From Firmicutes bacterium UBA5559 (lineage in GTDB: Bacteria; Bacillota; Clostridia; Peptostreptococcales; Anaerovoracaceae): DNA of 64,000 nucleotides. A model generated the notes under the pieces. The model was not told the origin of the DNA, ran no database searches, and saw nothing but the letters and a program-made list of their open reading frames with translations. Both the position numbers and the translations under genes were made by a program. Positions 46,283-53,669 of the stretch are shown in pieces. Every line of letters starts with the position of its first letter. Position 1 is the first letter of the stretch. Location: contig DIMT01000001.1 of NCBI GenBank assembly GCA_002425705.1, positions 67,653 through 131,652 on the forward strand. The letters run 5' to 3'.

Positions 46283-46530
46283 GTTGAATAAAAAAAGACG
46301 AAGACGGAGACAGTACATGTCCGGCCAAAGCCCCAGCGATCCGGGGAAGGTGTGAGCCCGGAGCCAGTAGCGGAACATGGAATATCCCTCCCGAGTTGCA
46401 CGCCGAACCCGAAAGGCAGTAGGACGTGACGGCATTCCCCCGTGATCGGGAACCCGTATGTTGGTATGTGGTTAAAGGTGGTACAGCGAAGGCATCAGCC
46501 CTCGTCCTTTAAGGACGGGGGTATTTTATT
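46283..46530 (+). ncRNA. T-box leader, probable specifier ATC (tRNA-Ile)
   Basis: The leader ends in TTAAAGGTGGTACAGCGAAGGC (46472-46493 region) and a terminator in which CCTCGTCC near 46500-46507 pairs with GGACGGGG near 46513-46520, followed by a T-rich run. The T-box reads GTACAGCG where the consensus is GTACCGCG. Using the spacing seen in the other two leaders (three bases followed by a nine-base segment ending in GAG), the specifier is ATC at 46384-46386. T-box identity is strong; Ile is a probable reading that agrees with a branched-chain oxoacid oxidoreductase downstream. Confidence 0.85.
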
Positions 46531-46551
46531 GAGAAAGGATGAAACCAGAAT

Positions 46552-47136
46552 ATGAGCGATAAAATGGTTGAAATCAGATGGCACGGACGGGGAGGGCAGG
46601 GAGCCAAAACGGCGTGCCTGCTCTTGGCCGATGTGGCCTTTTCCTCGGGCAAGCACGTCCAGGGATTTCCCGAATACGGACCGGAGCGGATGGGGGCTCC
46701 CATCACCGCCTATAACCGGATATCCGAGGGCAGATGTACCATTCATTCCAATATTTACGAACCGGATTACGTGGTAGTGGTGGATGAAACCCTGCTGACG
46801 GCCGTGGATGTGACCAGCGGCCTGAAGCCGGAGGGGGCGGTCATCATCAACAGCGACAAATCCCCGGAGGAGCTGAAACCTTTTCTGGCCGGTTATCCAG
46901 GGAAAGTGGCCACCATCGATGCAGGGAGGATTTCCGAAGAATTTTTAGGAAAGAACATTCCCAACACCCCCATGCTGGCAGCGGTGGTCAAAGTCAGCGG
47001 TGTCATCGGGGAGGAGCAGTTTCTAGCGGATATGGAGCAATCCTTCCGTCATAAATTTGCCGATAAGCCCCAGGTGGTGGAAGGCAACCTGCAAGCACTG
47101 AAAAAATCCATGGAGGAGGTCAAGGTCGGATCATGA
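46552..47136 (+). CDS. 2-oxoacid:ferredoxin oxidoreductase, gamma subunit
   Basis: A 194-residue subunit (VEIRWHGRGGQGAKTACLLLADVAF, PEYGPERMGAPITAYNRIS) of the four-subunit POR/VOR family. The complex interconverts 2-oxoacids and acyl-CoA plus CO2 using ferredoxin and thiamine diphosphate. It overlaps the delta gene by 4 bases. The Ile-type T-box upstream favours a branched-chain oxoacid substrate (VOR) over pyruvate. Confidence 0.9.
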   Translation: MSDKMVEIRWHGRGGQGAKTACLLLADVAFSSGKHVQGFPEYGPERMGAPITAYNRISEGRCTIHSNIYEPDYVVVVDETLLTAVDVTSGLKPEGAVIINSDKSPEELKPFLAGYPGKVATIDAGRISEEFLGKNIPNTPMLAAVVKVSGVIGEEQFLADMEQSFRHKFADKPQVVEGNLQALKKSMEEVKVGS

Positions 47137-47435
47137 GAAAAGCATCAGAAATCAATGAAAATACACCTTGGAGGGAGTTGACCACGGGAGCCGGCATTGC
47201 AGAGCCAGCCACTTCCAAGCTCTTCAACACGGGAGACTGGCGGACCATGATTCCCGTCTTTTTAGAAGATAAATGCACCCATTGCCTGTACTGTATTCCT
47301 TACTGCCCGGACAGTTCCATTCCGGTTCATCAGAAGAAGCGGCTGGATTTTGACTTCATGCACTGCAAGGGCTGCGGCATCTGCGCCAAGGTCTGCCCTT
47401 TTCATGCAATTGAAATGGTAAAGGAGGAAAAGTAA
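47133..47435 (+). CDS. 2-oxoacid:ferredoxin oxidoreductase, delta subunit (2x 4Fe-4S)
   Basis: A 100-residue ferredoxin-like subunit with two 4Fe-4S cluster motifs, CTHCLYCIPYCP and CKGCGICAKVCP. It carries electrons between the catalytic subunits and ferredoxin. Its stop overlaps the alpha start by 1 base. Confidence 0.93.
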   Translation: MRKASEINENTPWRELTTGAGIAEPATSKLFNTGDWRTMIPVFLEDKCTHCLYCIPYCPDSSIPVHQKKRLDFDFMHCKGCGICAKVCPFHAIEMVKEEK

Positions 47436-48619
47436 TGGCAATTAAGGATCGATTATCCGGGAACGAGGCAGTGGCTATCGCCATGCGCCAGATCAACCCC
47501 GATGTGATGGGAGCCTTTCCCATTACCCCCTCCACCGAAATCCCCCAGTATTTTTCCAGCTATGTCGCCAATGGGGAAGTAGATACGGAATTTGTGGCCG
47601 TAGAATCGGAGCACAGCGCCATGTCCACCTGCATCGGAGCCCAGGCAGCAGGAGCCAGAGCCGTCACTGCCACCTCATCTTGCGGGATGGCCCTCATGTG
47701 GGAGCTTCTCTACGTGGCTGCCTCTGACCGGCTGCCCATCACCATGGCCCTGGTCAACCGTGCCTTGACGGGACCCATCAACATCAACAACGACCACTCC
47801 GACTCCATGGGAGCACGGGATACGGGCTGGATCCAGCTCTACTCGGAAAACAACCAGGAAGCCTACGATAATTTCCTGATGGCCATGCCCATCGGGGAGC
47901 ATCCGGCGGTCCAGCTGCCGGTGATGGTCTGTCAGGACGGCTTCATCACCAGCCATGCGGTGGAAAATATGGAGCTGCTGGAAGATGAGAAGGTAAAGAA
48001 ATTCGTGGGCGAATATCAGCCGGAAAACTACCTGCTGAAAAAGGACGGGACCCTGGCCATCGGCCCCTACGGAATCTCCGCCTATTATATGGACTTTAAG
48101 ATGCAGCAGGTGGAAGCCATGAAGCAGGCCAAGCCGGTTATTCTGGAAGTAGCCAAACGGTTTGAAGAACTAACCGGAAGAAGCTACGGTTTCTTTGAAG
48201 AATATGAAATGGCCGATGCGGAAGCGGCCCTGGTCATCATCGGATCCAGCGCTGGCACCGCCAAAGCGGCAGTGGACCAGATGCGAAAAGAAGGCAAGAA
48301 GGTAGGCCTGATCAAGCTGAGAGTATTCCGACCCTTCCCCATGGAAGAACTGGCAGCAGCTCTTTCCAAGGTGGGGGTTGTGGCCGTCATGGACAAGGCG
48401 GAAGGCTTCTCCAACGCAGGAGGCCCTCTCTTTGCCGATGTCCGTTCCGCCCTCTATGACCTGGAAAACAGGCCGAAAGCCATCAATTACGTCTACGGCC
48501 TAGGGGGACGGGACATCAAGACCACGGATTTTGAAGCCATATACGAAGAATTGTTCCGGATCCTGAAGGCAGGGGTCACCGGACCGGTATACCGCCATAT
48601 TGGACAGAGGGAGGAATAA
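47435..48619 (+). CDS. 2-oxoacid:ferredoxin oxidoreductase, alpha subunit
   Basis: A 394-residue catalytic subunit. It has GNEAVAIAMRQINPDVMGAF, AFPITPSTEIP and FVAVESEHSAMSTCIGAQAAGAR (thiamine diphosphate pyrimidine-binding region), then the transketolase-C-like half (LRVFRPFPMEELAAAL). Similar subunits are annotated porA or vorA; the two cannot be separated by eye. Confidence 0.93.
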   Translation: MAIKDRLSGNEAVAIAMRQINPDVMGAFPITPSTEIPQYFSSYVANGEVDTEFVAVESEHSAMSTCIGAQAAGARAVTATSSCGMALMWELLYVAASDRLPITMALVNRALTGPININNDHSDSMGARDTGWIQLYSENNQEAYDNFLMAMPIGEHPAVQLPVMVCQDGFITSHAVENMELLEDEKVKKFVGEYQPENYLLKKDGTLAIGPYGISAYYMDFKMQQVEAMKQAKPVILEVAKRFEELTGRSYGFFEEYEMADAEAALVIIGSSAGTAKAAVDQMRKEGKKVGLIKLRVFRPFPMEELAAALSKVGVVAVMDKAEGFSNAGGPLFADVRSALYDLENRPKAINYVYGLGGRDIKTTDFEAIYEELFRILKAGVTGPVYRHIGQREE

Positions 48620-48621
48620 GG

Positions 48622-49551
48622 ATGACCTATAATTTTCACGATGAAATGAACAAGCCGGAACGTCTGGTGGGCGGCCATCGACTCTGTGCCGGCTGCGGTG
48701 CTTCCGTGGCCGTCCGGGGAGTCCTGAGAGCTCTGGAGGAAGGGGACCGGGCTGTGGTAGCCAATGCTACCAGCTGTCTGGAAGTTTCCTCCTTCATGTA
48801 TCCCTATACCGCCTACGAAGACAGCTACATCCACAGTGCCTTTGAAAACGCCGGGGCCACCATCGGCGGGGTGGAAGCCGCCTACCGGGTGATGAAGAAA
48901 AAGGGCAAGATCGATGAGACCTTTAAGTTCATTGCCTTTGGTGGTGATGGAGGAACCTACGATATCGGACTCCAGTCCTTGTCCGGAGCCATGGAGCGGG
49001 GTCATGATATGGTCTACGTCTGCTACGACAACGAAGCCTACATGAATACGGGAATCCAGCGGTCCTCTTCGACCCCCCGGTTTACCGATGCTACCACCTC
49101 TCCGGCAGGAACCGTGGAACCGGGAAAACGGCAGAATAAGAAGAACCTGACCGAAATCCTGGCAGCCCATGACATACCCTATGCAGCCCAGACCACCTTC
49201 TGGGGGAATTTCAAGGATCTCCACGAAAAATCCCATAAGGCCATTTATACGGAAGGGCCTGCCTTCCTGAATGTTCTGTCTCCCTGTCCCAGAGGCTGGC
49301 GGTACGATCCGGCGGACTTGGCGGAAATCTGCAAGCTGGCCGTCAACACTTGCGTCTGGCCCCTCTATGAAATCGAAGAGGGGACCTGGAAGCTGAACTA
49401 TGAGCCTAGAAAGAAAGTGCCGGTGGTGGAATTTCTGAAAAGGCAGGGACGGTTCGCCCATATGTTCGAACCGGGCAACGAATGGATGATTGAAGAAAGC
49501 CAGAAATATGTGGATCAGCAGTGGGAAAAATTGCTCAAGAAGTGCCGATAA
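48622..49551 (+). CDS. 2-oxoacid:ferredoxin oxidoreductase, beta subunit
   Basis: A 309-residue thiamine diphosphate-binding subunit: HRLCAGCGASVAVRG with cluster-ligand cysteines, AFGGDGGTYDIGLQSLSGAMERG and YDNEAYMNTGIQRS (ThDP/Mg site). Last gene of the T-box operon; starts 2 bases after alpha and is followed by a strong terminator. Confidence 0.93.
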   Translation: MTYNFHDEMNKPERLVGGHRLCAGCGASVAVRGVLRALEEGDRAVVANATSCLEVSSFMYPYTAYEDSYIHSAFENAGATIGGVEAAYRVMKKKGKIDETFKFIAFGGDGGTYDIGLQSLSGAMERGHDMVYVCYDNEAYMNTGIQRSSSTPRFTDATTSPAGTVEPGKRQNKKNLTEILAAHDIPYAAQTTFWGNFKDLHEKSHKAIYTEGPAFLNVLSPCPRGWRYDPADLAEICKLAVNTCVWPLYEIEEGTWKLNYEPRKKVPVVEFLKRQGRFAHMFEPGNEWMIEESQKYVDQQWEKLLKKCR

Positions 49552-49583
49552 TAAGAGTTTAAAACTCAGATAATGAAAGAAGA

Positions 49584-49620
49584 AAAGTCGTAGAGACCGC
49601 TTTGGTTTCTACGACTTTAT
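49584..49620. terminator. Bidirectional terminator between oxidoreductase operon and XRE gene
   Basis: AAAGTCGTAGA (49584-49594) pairs with TCTACGACTTT (49608-49618), extended by four more pairs toward the loop. A-rich on one side and T-rich on the other, so it can serve both convergent units. Confidence 0.85.
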
Positions 49621-49892
49621 CAATCTAAAAATCTCACTTCATAATTCATTCCTGCAATAATTTTTGAAATGAAACTTAATCTAGGATCCACGTCTCCTTT
49701 TTCGAATCGAGAGATCGCCTGTTGCTTTACGCCAATTTTTTCGGCGAAATCAGCTTGCGAGAGCTTATTGTTTTTTCTGTAATCTACAAGCAACCTTATT
49801 ATGTCATACTTCAAAGATATCAATTCTACTTCTCTTTTCGCTTCAGGGTTTTCGTCTAATAAATCATCGACAAAATCTAAATATTTATTCAT
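49620..49892 (-). CDS. XRE-family helix-turn-helix regulator
   Basis: A 90-residue protein with an N-terminal helix (FVDDLLDENPEAKREVELISLKY) and a C-terminal XRE HTH (SQADFAEKIGVKQQAISRFEKGDVDPRLSFISKIIAGM). The N-terminal part resembles antitoxins of HigBA-type systems, but no toxin partner is adjacent. The start at 49892 (second ATG) has CGGAGG at 7-base spacing; the ATG at 49898 is too close to it. Confidence 0.85.
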   Translation of the reverse strand: MNKYLDFVDDLLDENPEAKREVELISLKYDIIRLLVDYRKNNKLSQADFAEKIGVKQQAISRFEKGDVDPRLSFISKIIAGMNYEVRFLD

Positions 49893-49989
49893 AAGCATAC
49901 CTCCGAAGTTATGCGATTTTTCTAACGAGTGTTCAAAACTGATTCGTTAAATCAATCTCAGACAGATACAATCAATTTACTAACTATTG

Positions 49990-50019
49990 ATTATAAATTT
50001 ACAACTTATTAGTTGTAAA
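49990..50019 (-). promoter_or_regulatory. Promoter and palindromic operator of the XRE gene
   Basis: On the minus strand TTTACA (50019-50014), 18-bp spacer, TATAAT (49995-49990). The -35 and spacer contain a 9-bp perfect inverted repeat, TTTACAACT / AGTTGTAAA (49998-50006 and 50011-50019), a likely site for autorepression. Confidence 0.6.
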
Positions 50020-50066
50020 GTCAAGAAGGTAATGAATAGGACCTGGGTCTATTGAGTTTTAAATAA

Positions 50067-50105
50067 ACGTACATTATTGACATAACGTACGTAATATATT
50101 ATCAT
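50067..50105 (+). promoter_or_regulatory. Promoter of the antitoxin/HicA-like pair
   Basis: TTGACA (50077-50082), 17-bp spacer, TATCAT (50100-50105). AACGTAC occurs at 50067-50073 and 50085-50091, flanking the -35 box with 18-bp period, and the second copy is part of the palindrome ACGTACGT; these may be operator sites. Confidence 0.6.
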
Positions 50106-50130
50106 GGACTTAACAAAGGAGATGATGAAT

Positions 50131-50556
50131 ATGTTAATAATGAATGCTACAGACGTAAGAAAAGATTGGAGCGCAGTCATAGACAATGTAGTAAGGATAA
50201 AACCTCAGTTTTTCAAACGAACAAGAGATTGCCTGATGCTTACTGACGTTAGATTTTTACTGACAATGCTCTCTGCATATCAATTTACTGCAACTATATA
50301 CAAAGAAGAGGACAACACCGTAACTATATCATTGAATGAAATTGATTTAGTCGAGAATGCAGAAACAGAAGAATTAGCAAAACAACAATTAGCTGAGTCG
50401 ATTATGGAATACGCAGAGGACTATTACGATGATTTTGCTTACTGGAGCTCTGCATCGAACAGAGTTGAGCATGTGCCTTATGTGATTAAGGCCCTTATAC
50501 TAAACGATGCTCAGCAGATTGGAGAGCAGATTGTATGCCAAAGTGGAAAGAGCTAA
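50131..50556 (+). CDS. Antitoxin (Phd-like N-terminus) of a HicA-like toxin
   Basis: A 141-residue protein. The N-terminus MLIMNATDVRKDWSAVIDNVV resembles Phd/YefM antitoxins (a dimerising DNA-binding fold). The middle (ATIYKEEDNTVTISLNEIDLVENAETEELAKQQL) recalls the short strand-helix pattern of HicB-type partially degraded RNase H folds. It ends by overlapping the HicA-like gene by 22 bases. ATG 50131 has AAAGGAGATG upstream; an ATG at 50104 is rejected. Its role as antitoxin follows from the pairing and overlap. Confidence 0.75.
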   Translation: MLIMNATDVRKDWSAVIDNVVRIKPQFFKRTRDCLMLTDVRFLLTMLSAYQFTATIYKEEDNTVTISLNEIDLVENAETEELAKQQLAESIMEYAEDYYDDFAYWSSASNRVEHVPYVIKALILNDAQQIGEQIVCQSGKS

Positions 50557-50753
50557 AAAGATTCTGCGAAAATGATGGTTGGGAGCTTTATAAAGATACA
50601 GATCACTATTATTATAGAAAACGTGATGAGAGTGCTGTTGTTCGAAAAACTAAAGTATCAAAAGGAAGCGGTGAAATTCAGTCGAAATTGTGGCAAGAAA
50701 TTTTGAAGAAGCAATTAATGGTTACAAAAGAGTATTTCAATAGTAAAATTTAA
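50535..50753 (+). CDS. HicA-like mRNA interferase toxin
   Basis: A 72-residue basic protein with the double-stranded-RNA-binding-like HicA pattern (LKRFCENDGWELYKDTDHYYYRK, conserved His in TDHYYY) and a C-terminal helix (SKLWQEILKKQL). HicA toxins cleave mRNA. Encoded second, overlapping its presumed antitoxin. Confidence 0.78.
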   Translation: MPKWKELKRFCENDGWELYKDTDHYYYRKRDESAVVRKTKVSKGSGEIQSKLWQEILKKQLMVTKEYFNSKI

Positions 50754-50773
50754 AACAGTCTGATCTAATGAAA

Positions 50774-50830
50774 AAGCGTTAACTAAGTGGTAAAAACACC
50801 CACTCAGTTAACGCTTATTTCTTTTCAGCC
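50774..50830. terminator. Bidirectional terminator between toxin and aminopeptidase genes
   Basis: AAGCGTTAACT (50774-50784) pairs perfectly with AGTTAACGCTT (50816-50826); an inner GTGG/CCAC pair extends it. A-rich before, T-rich after. Confidence 0.8.
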
Positions 50831-50861
50831 TATTCCATTGATTGGATCAGCGGCCAATCTG

Positions 50862-51971
50862 CTATTTCAAGTTTTCCGGGTTCAGTCCCATAAGTTCCGG
50901 CAGGACAAAGAGGCCGTCTTTTCGGATCAGCACGTCGTCAAACCAGATTTCTCCGCCGCCGTATTCGGGCCGCTGGATCATGACCAGATCCCAGTGGACC
51001 GCAGAGATGTTTCCGTTGTCTGCTTCCTGATAAGCCATTCCCGGGGTCAGGTGGAAGCTGCCGGCAATTTTCTCATCGAAGAGGGTGTCGTTCATGGGAT
51101 GAAGGATAAAGGGGTTGACGCCGATGGCGAATTCTCCGAAGTACCGGGCTCCTTCATCGGTATCCAGGTAAGCATTGATCCGCTCGTTGTTGTTGGCGGT
51201 GGCTTCTACGATTTTGCCGTCCTTCACATGGAACACGATGCTTTCATAGGTAAAGCCCTGGGCTTCCGAAGGGGTGTTGTAGCTGATCACCCCGTTCATG
51301 GATTCCCGGACGGGAGCAGTATAGACTTCTCCGTCGGGGATGTTTCGCTCTCCGTCGCATTTGATGGCCTTGATGTCCTTGATGGAGAAGGTCAGGTCCG
51401 TGCCTGGCCCCACTAGGTGGACTTTGTCGGTTCGATCCATCAGTTCCACCAGGGGATCCATGGCCTTGCTCATCTTTTTATAGTCCAGGGTGCAGACGTC
51501 GAAGTAGAAATCTTCAAAGGCTTCCTGGCTGGTGTTGGCCAGCTGAGCCATGGAAGGTCCTGGGTACCGAAGCACCACCCACTTGGTTTCGTTGACCCGG
51601 TAATCGGTGACTGGGCGAAGAATCTTGCTGTACATATTGACCTTTTCCGCAGGGACGTCGGCCAGCTCCGCACTGTTAGCCCCCCCACGAACAGCGATAA
51701 AGGCATCCATGCCCTTCATCTGAGCCAGTTGGTATTCCTTCATGAATTCCAGCTGATCCTCTTGGCAGCCCAGCATAATCTCCCGGCTGATGGCCGAATC
51801 CCGAATCTCAGCATAGGGGATGGCTCCCCGGCTGTAGGCATCCTTAATCAGCTGGCGGATCAGGGGTTTGCAGTTGTCTCCCTCATAGGAGATCAGCACT
51901 TTTTCTCCCGGCTTCAGGGCGCAGGAATAGTCGATCAGGACTTCTGATAATTGTTTTACTCTTGGATCCAT
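50862..51971 (-). CDS. M29-family aminopeptidase
   Basis: A 369-residue metalloaminopeptidase of the AmpS/PepS (thermophilic aminopeptidase, M29) family. Motifs: SCALKPGEKVLISYEG, the metal-ligand region VRESMNGVISYNTPSEAQGFTYESIV, GARYFGEFAIGVNPF, and HLTPGMAYQEADNGNISAVHWDLVM. AAGGAGGAAC precedes the start on the minus strand and an extended -10 (TGGTATAAT, 52058-52053) lies upstream. Cytoplasmic peptide turnover fits an amino-acid-using anaerobe. Confidence 0.93.
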   Translation of the reverse strand: MDPRVKQLSEVLIDYSCALKPGEKVLISYEGDNCKPLIRQLIKDAYSRGAIPYAEIRDSAISREIMLGCQEDQLEFMKEYQLAQMKGMDAFIAVRGGANSAELADVPAEKVNMYSKILRPVTDYRVNETKWVVLRYPGPSMAQLANTSQEAFEDFYFDVCTLDYKKMSKAMDPLVELMDRTDKVHLVGPGTDLTFSIKDIKAIKCDGERNIPDGEVYTAPVRESMNGVISYNTPSEAQGFTYESIVFHVKDGKIVEATANNNERINAYLDTDEGARYFGEFAIGVNPFILHPMNDTLFDEKIAGSFHLTPGMAYQEADNGNISAVHWDLVMIQRPEYGGGEIWFDDVLIRKDGLFVLPELMGLNPENLK

Positions 51972-52135
51972 AGTTCCTCCTTGTTATCAACCGGCTCTGG
52001 AAAAGGGCCGGAGTTGTTTATTTTGTGGCCCCGAATCCGGAGCAGTAGTTAAATTATACCACCAAATTCAAGAAGTTATTTAAGAAATCCTGAATTTGTG
52101 TTAAAATGAATCAAATTGTCCAAGAGGAGCGTTGA

Positions 52136-53071
52136 ATGAAGCATATATTTGTCGTCAATCCGGCAGCCGGTAAGGGCAGAGCCGAAAAGGAATACCTGCC
52201 CAAGATCCAGCAAGCGGTGAAAAAGGAACGGGTTTCCTATGAGATCCACCGTACCATCAACATCGGCGAAGGGGAGACTTATATTCGAAGACTTTTAACC
52301 GAGCGGAAGGATCCCACAGAAATCTATCGCTTCTATGGCTGCGGCGGAGACGGTACCCTGGGTGAAGTGGTCAACGGTATCATGGATTTTCCCAATGTGG
52401 AAGCGGCCTTTATCCCGGCAGGAACCGGCAACGACTTTGCCCGGAATTTCCCGGATCAGAAGGCCTTTCGGAATATATCCAGTCAAATCCGTGGAACGGG
52501 AACAGCCGTAGATCTGATTCGCTATCAGTTGGACCAGGGAGAGCCCCGGTACTGTGTCAATATGCTCAACATCGGCTTTGACTGCCACGTGGTGATGAAG
52601 ATGGAAGAACTGCGTAGGATTCCCTTTATCCGGGGCACTTCGGCCTATATATCCGGTGTAGGACTGGTCCTTCTGTCAAAGAAAACTCTGCCCCTGACCA
52701 TCCAGCAGGATGAAAACCCGCCGATCTCCGGAGATTTTCTCATGATGGGTGTGGGAAACGGCAAGTATTCCGGTGGTGGCTTCAAAGGGCTGCCGGATGC
52801 AGAGGTAGCCGACGGTCTGATGGACATCAGCATCGTCAAGGACATCACCCGGCGCCAGTTTGCCGGACTGGTGGGGAAATACAAGAAGGGCACCCATCTG
52901 CAGACAGAAAAGGGACGGGCCATTGTGGATTACAGCCAGTGCCATAAAATCCGGATCCAGGACGAAGAGACCTTTTGCGTGGCTGTTGACGGAGAAATCC
53001 GGCGGACCAATCAAATCGACTGCGAAATCATCCCCCGGGCACTGTTCTTCTCGGTCCCGGAATCCCAATAA
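52136..53071 (+). CDS. Diacylglycerol/lipid kinase family protein
   Basis: A 311-residue kinase of the DAGK_cat family (IFVVNPAAGKGRAEKE, YGCGGDGTLGEVVNGI, FIPAGTGNDFARNF). The conserved GGDGT nucleotide site is present and the C-terminal beta domain (VKDITRRQFAGLVGKY) is complete. It may return diacylglycerol, a by-product of LtaS-type reactions, to phosphatidic acid; that link to the enzymes at 33217-37133 is inference. Confidence 0.9.
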   Translation: MKHIFVVNPAAGKGRAEKEYLPKIQQAVKKERVSYEIHRTINIGEGETYIRRLLTERKDPTEIYRFYGCGGDGTLGEVVNGIMDFPNVEAAFIPAGTGNDFARNFPDQKAFRNISSQIRGTGTAVDLIRYQLDQGEPRYCVNMLNIGFDCHVVMKMEELRRIPFIRGTSAYISGVGLVLLSKKTLPLTIQQDENPPISGDFLMMGVGNGKYSGGGFKGLPDAEVADGLMDISIVKDITRRQFAGLVGKYKKGTHLQTEKGRAIVDYSQCHKIRIQDEETFCVAVDGEIRRTNQIDCEIIPRALFFSVPESQ

Positions 53072-53125
53072 AACACAATAGAAAATAGATAATCAGCATA
53101 ATAGAATCCAAGGAGGAGCAGAAAG

Positions 53126-53626
53126 ATGGACAACGTACTGAACTTAATAGAAAAGCGAAATATGGTAATCATGAGCCAGGTGATGATGCCCAGCCAGGCC
53201 AACGTAGCCGGAAACGTTCACGGGGGAGAGATCATGAAGATGATGGATACCGCAGCAGGAGCTGTTGCCCGGAAATATTCAAAATCCAACTGCGTCACCG
53301 CCCGGGTGGATGAACTGCAGTTCCACCTGCCCATCTTTGTTGGTGCCTTCGTCTACTGTACCGCTACTTTAGCCTACACCGGGCGAAGCTCCATGGAAGT
53401 CTATGTGGAGGTTACCTATGAGGATCTGGAGACGGAACAGGGACCTCAGCACGCTCTTTCTGCCTACTTCACCATGGTGGCCATGGGCAAGAACGGACGG
53501 CCTCGAACGGTGACGAAATTTGTACCGGAAACGGACCGGGAAAAGGAACTGTACTGCGCAGCGGAAAAACGTGTCGAAACCTACAAAAATAGGCAAAAAA
53601 CACCAGAAAGCTGTATTGCAAAATAA
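53126..53626 (+). CDS. Hotdog-fold acyl-CoA thioesterase
   Basis: A 166-residue thioesterase of the YciA/BFIT family: QANVAGNVHGGEIMKMMDTAAGAVARKY (active-site helix), DELQFHLPIFVGAFVYCTATLAYTGRSSMEVYVEV. AAGGAGGAG precedes the ATG. Its last 20 codons recur as a 91% identical copy at 56619-56681, beyond a 3-kb ATPase segment, so this gene end appears to be the insertion or recombination point. Confidence 0.93.
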   Translation: MDNVLNLIEKRNMVIMSQVMMPSQANVAGNVHGGEIMKMMDTAAGAVARKYSKSNCVTARVDELQFHLPIFVGAFVYCTATLAYTGRSSMEVYVEVTYEDLETEQGPQHALSAYFTMVAMGKNGRPRTVTKFVPETDREKELYCAAEKRVETYKNRQKTPESCIAK

Positions 53627-53633
53627 GGGCGAA
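53564..53633 (+). repeat. Direct repeat (left copy) at the thioesterase 3' end
   Basis: Seventy bases matching 56619-56688 at 64 positions. It covers the last 20 codons and stop of the thioesterase gene and 7 bases beyond. Together the copies flank 2,985 bases that carry two ATPase genes. Confidence 0.85.
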
Positions 53634-53669
53634 GGGCGGTTTTTTTACATAATAAGGGAATAAAACCAC

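Noticed and set aside
46384..46388. Specifier TCC (Ser) in the third T-box
   Set aside because: TCC is 2 bases out of register with the spacing that works in the Trp and Phe leaders; ATC fits the spacing and the downstream genes.
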